Assembly: GCA_021817045.1 (NCBI GenBank)
Contig: JAKAWG010000032.1
Location: forward strand, 1-50,919
DNA: 50,919 nt
Reading direction: 5' to 3'
Origin: Acidobacteriota bacterium
GTDB taxonomy: Bacteria > Acidobacteriota > Terriglobia > UBA7540
Shown here: one piece after another, positions 46,940 to 50,919 of the stretch
How positions within the stretch are numbered: the first letter of the stretch is position 1
Layout: every line of letters starts with the position of its first letter
Translations under genes and position numbers: made by a program
Notes under the pieces: generated by a model
Databases searched by the model: none
Seen by the model: only the letters and a program-made list of their open reading frames with translations
Told to the model about the DNA's origin: nothing

Positions 46940-47112
46940 CGTGCCTCCCCGCCTGCGGATATGGGTCCCAGTTTAGCCGAGAGGCGCGACGAGGACAATT
47001 GTCGCCATTTCTCCCCTGGCAACTCAAGAATCGAGATTGAAGCGAGCGAAAAAAGACGCAGAAGGAGCCAAGCAGGCGAATGAGCTTCGTCGGTCCTTCG
47101 TCCCTTGTCATT

Positions 47113-47130
47113 CGTCCTTCGCAAAGGACG
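47113..47130. repeat. Small hairpin in the tmk upstream region
   Basis: CGTCCTT, a 4-base loop, AAGGACG: a perfect 7-bp stem. The surrounding sequence (TTCGTCCCTTGTCATTCGTC) repeats CGTCC-type words, and similar GGGACAAAGGACC words recur near 50755-50770. There is no T tract on either strand. The remaining bases between tmk and the restriction gene remnant hold nothing I recognise. Confidence 0.35.
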
Positions 47131-47202
47131 AGGGGCGGGGGCAGTGTTTGAAAGGTGCGTTGGCGGAGGGTCTTTCCAGGGAGAGTTCGCAGTTGCCCGG
47201 GA

Positions 47203-47403
47203 TCACCTGAGCAGTTCTAGCGCCTTGCGGATTTCGGCGAGTTCCGCGTCCGTCAGGCCCCACAATTTTGCGGCAACGCGGTCAACTTCATCCTCGACCC
47301 TTTCCAATTCGCGCTTGGCTGCCTTGTCATCGGGTCTGGCGGCCAGCCGCCCCGCGTGAAAGAAAGCATCCTGGGCGCGTGGGAACAGCCGTACGGGGCC
47401 TAG
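47203..47403 (-). pseudogene. C-terminal remnant of a type IIG-like restriction-methylase
   Basis: The minus-strand frame reads VRLFPRAQDAFFHAGRLAAR, then DEVDRVAAKLWGLTDAELAE and IRKALELLR to a stop at 47205-47203. The short acidic helix plus AAKLWGLTDAELAEI pattern is typical of the extreme C-terminus of large Eco57I/type IIG restriction-methylases. There is no start codon with a ribosome-binding site, and the frame extends left of the nuclease gene only as about 65 codons. Its likely N-terminal counterpart is at 49602-50690. Confidence 0.5.
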
Positions 47404-48296
47404 ACGAAGGAGCCTCGATCGAGAGCTCTGGCGGGGTCATACCAAACGGCCTCCACAAAGGCCTGAATCTCCTGACAGAATCTCCATACTACATCGGAAT
47501 CGACGGGGCTCGTTCGATGCTGCGCCTTGACTTCTTCGTAGTCGGTTCGCTTCCCAAAAGGCAATCGCTTCGCATGTCGTAGAAGAAACACATTGTCAAT
47601 GGCGGTCAACCTGCAATCCTCAGGCTCCATGTCCAGATATTCGACGAGTACGTAGTAGCGGGCCATCGGGCAGCCTTGCTTCAGCCGGGCAGCCGTCCCC
47701 GCGGCTTCCTGAAACATTGTTTTGTCCAGGTTTACCTTGCACTCTGCCGCCAGCACGGCCAGAACAAGCTTGCCTTCGGTCGTCTTTTCAGCCGTGAAGA
47801 CGGGGTCGGACGAAAATTTATAATGAATTGTTTTCCCGAGTGCAAAGTCAGCGTCTTTTTCCTTCACCTCGACCGGCGGCTTGCCACCAAGGGCGCCGAT
47901 ATTAGCAGGGGTAAAAGCGAGGGACATAAATGCTGTTTGGGGTCCAATCTCCAAGCTGAATTTCGGGAGGCCATCTATAATCTGTGGGTCCACTAGATAG
48001 ATCAGGAATTCCTCGATTATCGAGTTGTCGAGCTTGAGCTGACCCTTTTGCCGGATCAGAAAGGGTGATTGAGACTTCATGATGAGCTCGACTTCGAGGT
48101 CGTCCTTATACGCGTTCAAGAGACGGGTGAGTTCCCGCACCCGTTCCTCTCCAGTTGAACTAAGGCTCTTCATATCGCGGACCCAGGTTTCGTATCTCGC
48201 TAGGCAGTGCTTTAGGATTTCCTTGTCAGCCGAGGCAGACTTGGGATTGCTGATTGCAGCTAAGAGCTTATCCTTGTGGGGCGTCTGGGGTGTCAA
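47400..48296 (-). CDS. Type II restriction endonuclease, Bpu10I-like family
   Basis: A 298-residue protein. Segments YETWVRDMKSL, LEVELIMKSQSPFLIRQKGQ and LKLDNSIIEEFLIYLVDP, and above all ECKVNLDKTMFQEAAGTAAR (E185-C-K187), match what I know of the Bpu10I-type nucleases, a PD-(D/E)XK family. A candidate upstream Asp is D150. The start is TTG at 48296, overlapping the methyltransferase stop as TTGA, so expression of the nuclease is coupled to, and probably kept below, the methylase. Bpu10I itself is a heterodimer; only one nuclease gene is present here, so a homodimer with a palindromic target is possible. The target is unknown. Confidence 0.7.
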   Translation of the reverse strand: MTPQTPHKDKLLAAISNPKSASADKEILKHCLARYETWVRDMKSLSSTGEERVRELTRLLNAYKDDLEVELIMKSQSPFLIRQKGQLKLDNSIIEEFLIYLVDPQIIDGLPKFSLEIGPQTAFMSLAFTPANIGALGGKPPVEVKEKDADFALGKTIHYKFSSDPVFTAEKTTEGKLVLAVLAAECKVNLDKTMFQEAAGTAARLKQGCPMARYYVLVEYLDMEPEDCRLTAIDNVFLLRHAKRLPFGKRTDYEEVKAQHRTSPVDSDVVWRFCQEIQAFVEAVWYDPARALDRGSFV

Positions 48297-49489
48297 ATCT
48301 GGCCCTTTCTCGTCAGTATGGGAGATGGATTTATTGTTGAGACTTCGGCGAGGGCCTGTGAGATGTCGTTCCGTCGGTCACCGTCCGCGCCACGAAACGC
48401 ATCCTGAAGGTGTTTCATTGCAACCCCACGTGCCTCTCCCGCAAGCGGAGGTATGCGGAGCAGACTCATGACGAGTATGTCTTCTCTGATGGCTTTTCCA
48501 AAACGATTTGTGAAGACGCGATAGCGCTCACCCTCCATTTGGAAGCAATTAAGGGACGACGCAAGGTCCCGGATTATTGCTGAATTGCTAAAGGGAATGC
48601 CCCGAACATTTGATTCGTGCCCCACGACCATAATCAGGTAACGCCCAGGTTCTAACGCACGAGCGAAGCTTGCCAGGGACTGCTCCATATCAAGAGCATA
48701 CTGAATGACGGTACGAAAGCGATTCCCCCTGTTCTTTCGGTTCGACCCTATCTCGCTTTCGGCAACCTTTAGCAGATCGAATCCGAGGACTTCCAGCAGC
48801 GCGCGGTAGTTCTGATGGTAGTTAAAAACGTTGATATACGGTGGACTTGTGATTATCAGGTCTGCCAAGCCCCCGTAGGCCGTGTGCGTCTCCCGCGCAT
48901 CGCACAGGCGCGCTGCAATTTTCTTTTCAGCAAAGGGTAAGTTAATCAGATCGCTTTTGATTGATGAGGATGCCTTGTTAATTGCTTGGAGCAATTCGCC
49001 GCCCCCGGTTGCTTCAGCCCTCATAAGGACAATGAGAGCAAGCAGCACTTCGTTCTTTTCTTTCATCGCGGCGAACATCCACTGAGCGAACTCGATAAAG
49101 GTAGTGCACTTCTCCCGGTAGTCATCGCTTTCGCCAAATAGAGGCAAACCTCGGAAGGCGTTCGCGAATTTGTGGATTTCGTCGTTGACCCGCTCGAACA
49201 GTGCAAGTCGTTCCTCAATGCGTTTGTTGGCAAAGCAGGTGAACTTTGACATGGCGTAAGCCGCTGGGTTTATCTCACATCCTACTGCCGGTAGGCCCTT
49301 CGCGGCGGCTTCAAGCAGAACCGTTCCGCTCCCACAGAAGGGATCAATGACCAAGCCCTCCGACTGCGCAAACTCGTCTATTAGGTATTCTATGAATTGA
49401 GGAGTAAATTGCCCGCGCCAGTTAAAGATGTTCGAACGCGTCTTCTCTGCAACATCAAGTTTAGTCTGGTCAAGAAGCTCGCACCGCAT
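48293..49489 (-). CDS. Site-specific DNA methyltransferase (SPPY type)
   Basis: A 398-residue DNA methylase. Motif X-like NIFNWRGQFTPQFIEYLI precedes motif I VIDPFCGSGTVLLEA (47-61). The catalytic motif IV is ITSPPYINVF (213-222). SPPY is usual for N4-cytosine methylases, although some N6-adenine enzymes also have it. About 150 residues separate motif I from motif IV, which may hold the target-recognition region. The ATG at 49489 is preceded by GAAGGATT. It overlaps the nuclease gene by 4 bases, and together they form a complete-looking type II restriction-modification pair. Confidence 0.82.
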   Translation of the reverse strand: MRCELLDQTKLDVAEKTRSNIFNWRGQFTPQFIEYLIDEFAQSEGLVIDPFCGSGTVLLEAAAKGLPAVGCEINPAAYAMSKFTCFANKRIEERLALFERVNDEIHKFANAFRGLPLFGESDDYREKCTTFIEFAQWMFAAMKEKNEVLLALIVLMRAEATGGGELLQAINKASSSIKSDLINLPFAEKKIAARLCDARETHTAYGGLADLIITSPPYINVFNYHQNYRALLEVLGFDLLKVAESEIGSNRKNRGNRFRTVIQYALDMEQSLASFARALEPGRYLIMVVGHESNVRGIPFSNSAIIRDLASSLNCFQMEGERYRVFTNRFGKAIREDILVMSLLRIPPLAGEARGVAMKHLQDAFRGADGDRRNDISQALAEVSTINPSPILTRKGQI

Positions 49490-49500
49490 TCATAATCCTT

Positions 49501-49602
49501 CCACGCCGAGTGGCTGTGTCGGCCTCTGCGCATCCGGTTCAGGACAGCCATCCACGCCGAGTGGCTGTGTCGGCCTCTGCGCATCCGGTTCAGGACAGCC
49601 AT
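49501..49602. repeat. Perfect 51-bp tandem duplication
   Basis: 49501-49551 and 49552-49602 are identical. Each unit contains TGGCTGT near one end and ACAGCCA at the other, so each could fold on itself. They lie between the methyltransferase start and the remnant of the older restriction gene, in the presumed methyltransferase leader. Read on the minus strand each unit encodes MAVLNRMRRGRHSHSAW in an open frame, but I see no reason to call this a gene. Confidence 0.85.
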
Positions 49603-49606
49603 TATA
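49601..49606 (-). promoter_or_regulatory. Candidate -10 element for the restriction-modification pair
   Basis: A perfect TATAAT on the minus strand (49606-49601), about 110 bases upstream of the methyltransferase ATG and directly at the edge of the tandem repeat. No recognisable -35 lies at the right distance. Confidence 0.3.
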
Positions 49607-50690
49607 CACAGACGCGCTGCTCGGCGCGTGGTCCCGAAGACGACGGCCAACACATGGGTGGGGGAGGGGGAGACAGGGTCCCGGCGAATCCCTTGTCCCA
49701 CAGGCTCAGGTACCAGGAGAAGAAATCGCCTTCGAGAAAATTGTTGATTCCCTGCCGCGAAAACAATCCGCCGTCCTCCAGGTCCTTCAGGGCTTTGCGG
49801 AAATCCTCCGGCGAAGCCGAGACGAGCGGCGCGATAAACGACTGCATCATTGCGCCCCGCTGCAACGTCATCACCTCGGCGGCGAGCAGCTTCATCAGCA
49901 GCGCGAAATACGTGTGAACGCAGAAGAGGAATTCCTTCAGCTTCGGCACCGTTGAGACGCCAAATTGCTTCGCCAGCGCGCGGGCGTCATCTTCGGCTTT
50001 GCTGATGTCCTGCCCGTAAACGATTCCGAAGATGCGCTGCCATTCGGCGAAGAACGTTTGAACGCGGCAGTTTTCGGTCCTTCGCAGCTTGTCATAAAAG
50101 CTGCCTATGACGCCTTGCGCGATCTGACCTTTCGGTCCGAAGGTTTCAGCCAGCGCTTCGGGCGTGAGCGGCAAGCGGGCGAGCGAGTGGAGGTAGCTTA
50201 GAAATGTTCCGATACTTTCTGGCGTGACCGGGTGGGGACCGTCGCGGTAGAAGTCTCTAACTTCGGATTCCGGGAAGAATGCGAGTTGTGAGGACAGCTT
50301 CGCAGGCGCAAGGTATGTCGCAGCCTCCTTGCTCCGGTAACGAACGAAGACGATCTCCCGCCCGTCGAGGCCGATTCCGGCCATTCTCTTGAGGGCGGCG
50401 GTCGCTTGGCGACCGTGCCGGTGAGATTCCTGCGTGAGGTAGTCTCGAAGCTGGCGCAGGCACTCATCGAGGCCCGCTGCCTTGGCGAGCTTGCCGGGAC
50501 GCTCGTACTCGATGATCACGTTGCCGTGCAGCGCGTCTTCGATGCCGCCCAGTTTTGTCGCATGCCCGTAGTGCTCCGGCGCGCCGGGAATTTTGGGCAG
50601 GAAAGGACCGAGCAACTTCTCGACCTTAACTTGCAAATCCAACTCGCTCTCGGCGAGGGCGACCGGGTCGGGAGCATGTGTCTGCGTCAC
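49602..50690 (-). pseudogene. N-terminal remnant of a type IIG-like restriction-methylase
   Basis: A 362-codon frame with a GTG start (MTQTHAPDPVALAESELDLQ). It has GGIEDALHGNVIIEYERPGK, a PD-(D/E)XK-like segment in which the expected Lys position is Glu (EYE), then YDKLRRTENCRVQTFFAEWQ, LLAAEVMTLQRGAMMQSFIA and NNFLEGDFFSWYLSLWD. This is the N-terminal nuclease/helical region of large Eco57I-type enzymes, which normally continue for another 700-900 residues through a methylase domain. Here similarity ends at about residue 332 (49695). The last 30 codons (SPPPPPMCWPSSSGP and so on) look like read-through of foreign sequence. It is probably inactive. Confidence 0.65.
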
Positions 50691-50779
50691 GGTGGTCTGG
50701 CGAGATTATACACGACAACCGGGCCGCCAATGCACTTTTCAGACACTACCGGGACGAGGGACAAAGGACCAAAAAAACT

Positions 50780-50811
50780 GTCTCACGCGTCTCATTTGTC
50801 TCCACTGTCTC
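50780..50811. repeat. 9-bp-phased GTCTC array, copy 3
   Basis: GTCTC at 50780, 50789, 50798 and 50807, exactly 9 bases apart, with linkers ACGC, ATTT and CACT. An inverted unit GAGACAAAT lies at the window end (50911-50919), possibly the start of a facing array. The rest of 50812-50919 has a purine-rich open frame to the edge that I cannot assign. Confidence 0.7.
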
Positions 50812-50919
50812 AACGGCTCATGTCATGATGGGCGAGATGGAGAGGAGATCCGAGGTCGTTCGGAGGCAGGGAAGGAAGGGCGTGGAAGCTTGGGAGGGAC
50901 AAGAAAAAGTGAGACAAAT

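Noticed and set aside
49501..49602. Tandem repeat as a leader-peptide gene (MAVLNRMRRGRHSHSAW twice)
   Set aside because: The open frame follows from a 51-bp unit that is a multiple of three; there is no ribosome-binding site or supporting homology.

Overview
This 50.9-kb window is moderately GC-rich bacterial chromosome. An Acidobacteriota (Terriglobia-like) host is my inference. It rests on a DUF1844 protein next to an MBL-fold hydrolase, a decayed gene resembling a secreted protein type I associate with acidobacterial genomes, an RHS remnant, and small palindromic repeats of a kind frequent in those genomes. No tRNA, rRNA or CRISPR array was seen.

Layout. (1) 1-161: 5' end of a HicB-like gene. 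(2) 237-5155 (minus): an iron-transport operon of FTR1-DUF2318, two FtsX/MacB-type permeases and an ABC ATPase. It resembles the FTR1/P19/ABC iron loci of Campylobacter, but the P19 periplasmic protein is absent here and the ATPase carries a DtxR-like metal-sensor domain. (3) 5559-8051: a large secreted protein of unknown function. (4) 8299-11861: a gene graveyard holding a frameshifted chimera of an acidobacterial secreted protein and an RHS/YD-repeat protein, an orphan RHS scrap, and several repeat families. (5) 11862-16163 (plus): housekeeping genes DUF1844, MBL hydrolase, ribF and uvrB. (6) 16222-43495 (minus): a roughly 27-kb exopolysaccharide cluster. (7) 43748-45139 (plus): a divergent UDP-sugar dehydrogenase. 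(8) 45188-46939 (minus): holB and tmk. (9) 47203-50690 (minus): a type II restriction-modification pair (Bpu10I-like nuclease and SPPY methyltransferase) lying between the N- and C-terminal remnants of an older type IIG-like enzyme.

The exopolysaccharide cluster can be read as a pathway. Export and control: Wza (SLBB porin) and a Wzc-type tyrosine autokinase. Nucleotide sugars: Ugd then Uxs (UDP-GlcA, UDP-xylose), HddA/GmhB/HddC (GDP-D-manno-heptose), and a Gmd/Rmd pair that could act on GDP-mannose or GDP-heptose. Initiation: two phosphoglycosyl transferases, one fused to a GT4 glycosyltransferase. Elongation and decoration: GT2 and GT4 enzymes plus four SAM methyltransferases. Flipping and polymerisation: one Wzx-like flippase and two Wzy/WaaL-like proteins, one fused to a pectate-lyase-like beta-helix.

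The least ordinary features are the ABC-ATPase/DtxR fusion, the polymerase/beta-helix fusion, the GT4/PGT fusion, a UDP-xylose synthase gene carrying an in-frame palindromic repeat insertion, a restriction-modification locus that has replaced the middle of another restriction gene, and 9-bp-phased GTCTC arrays at three places in accessory DNA. All functional calls come from reading motifs by eye; no database search was run.
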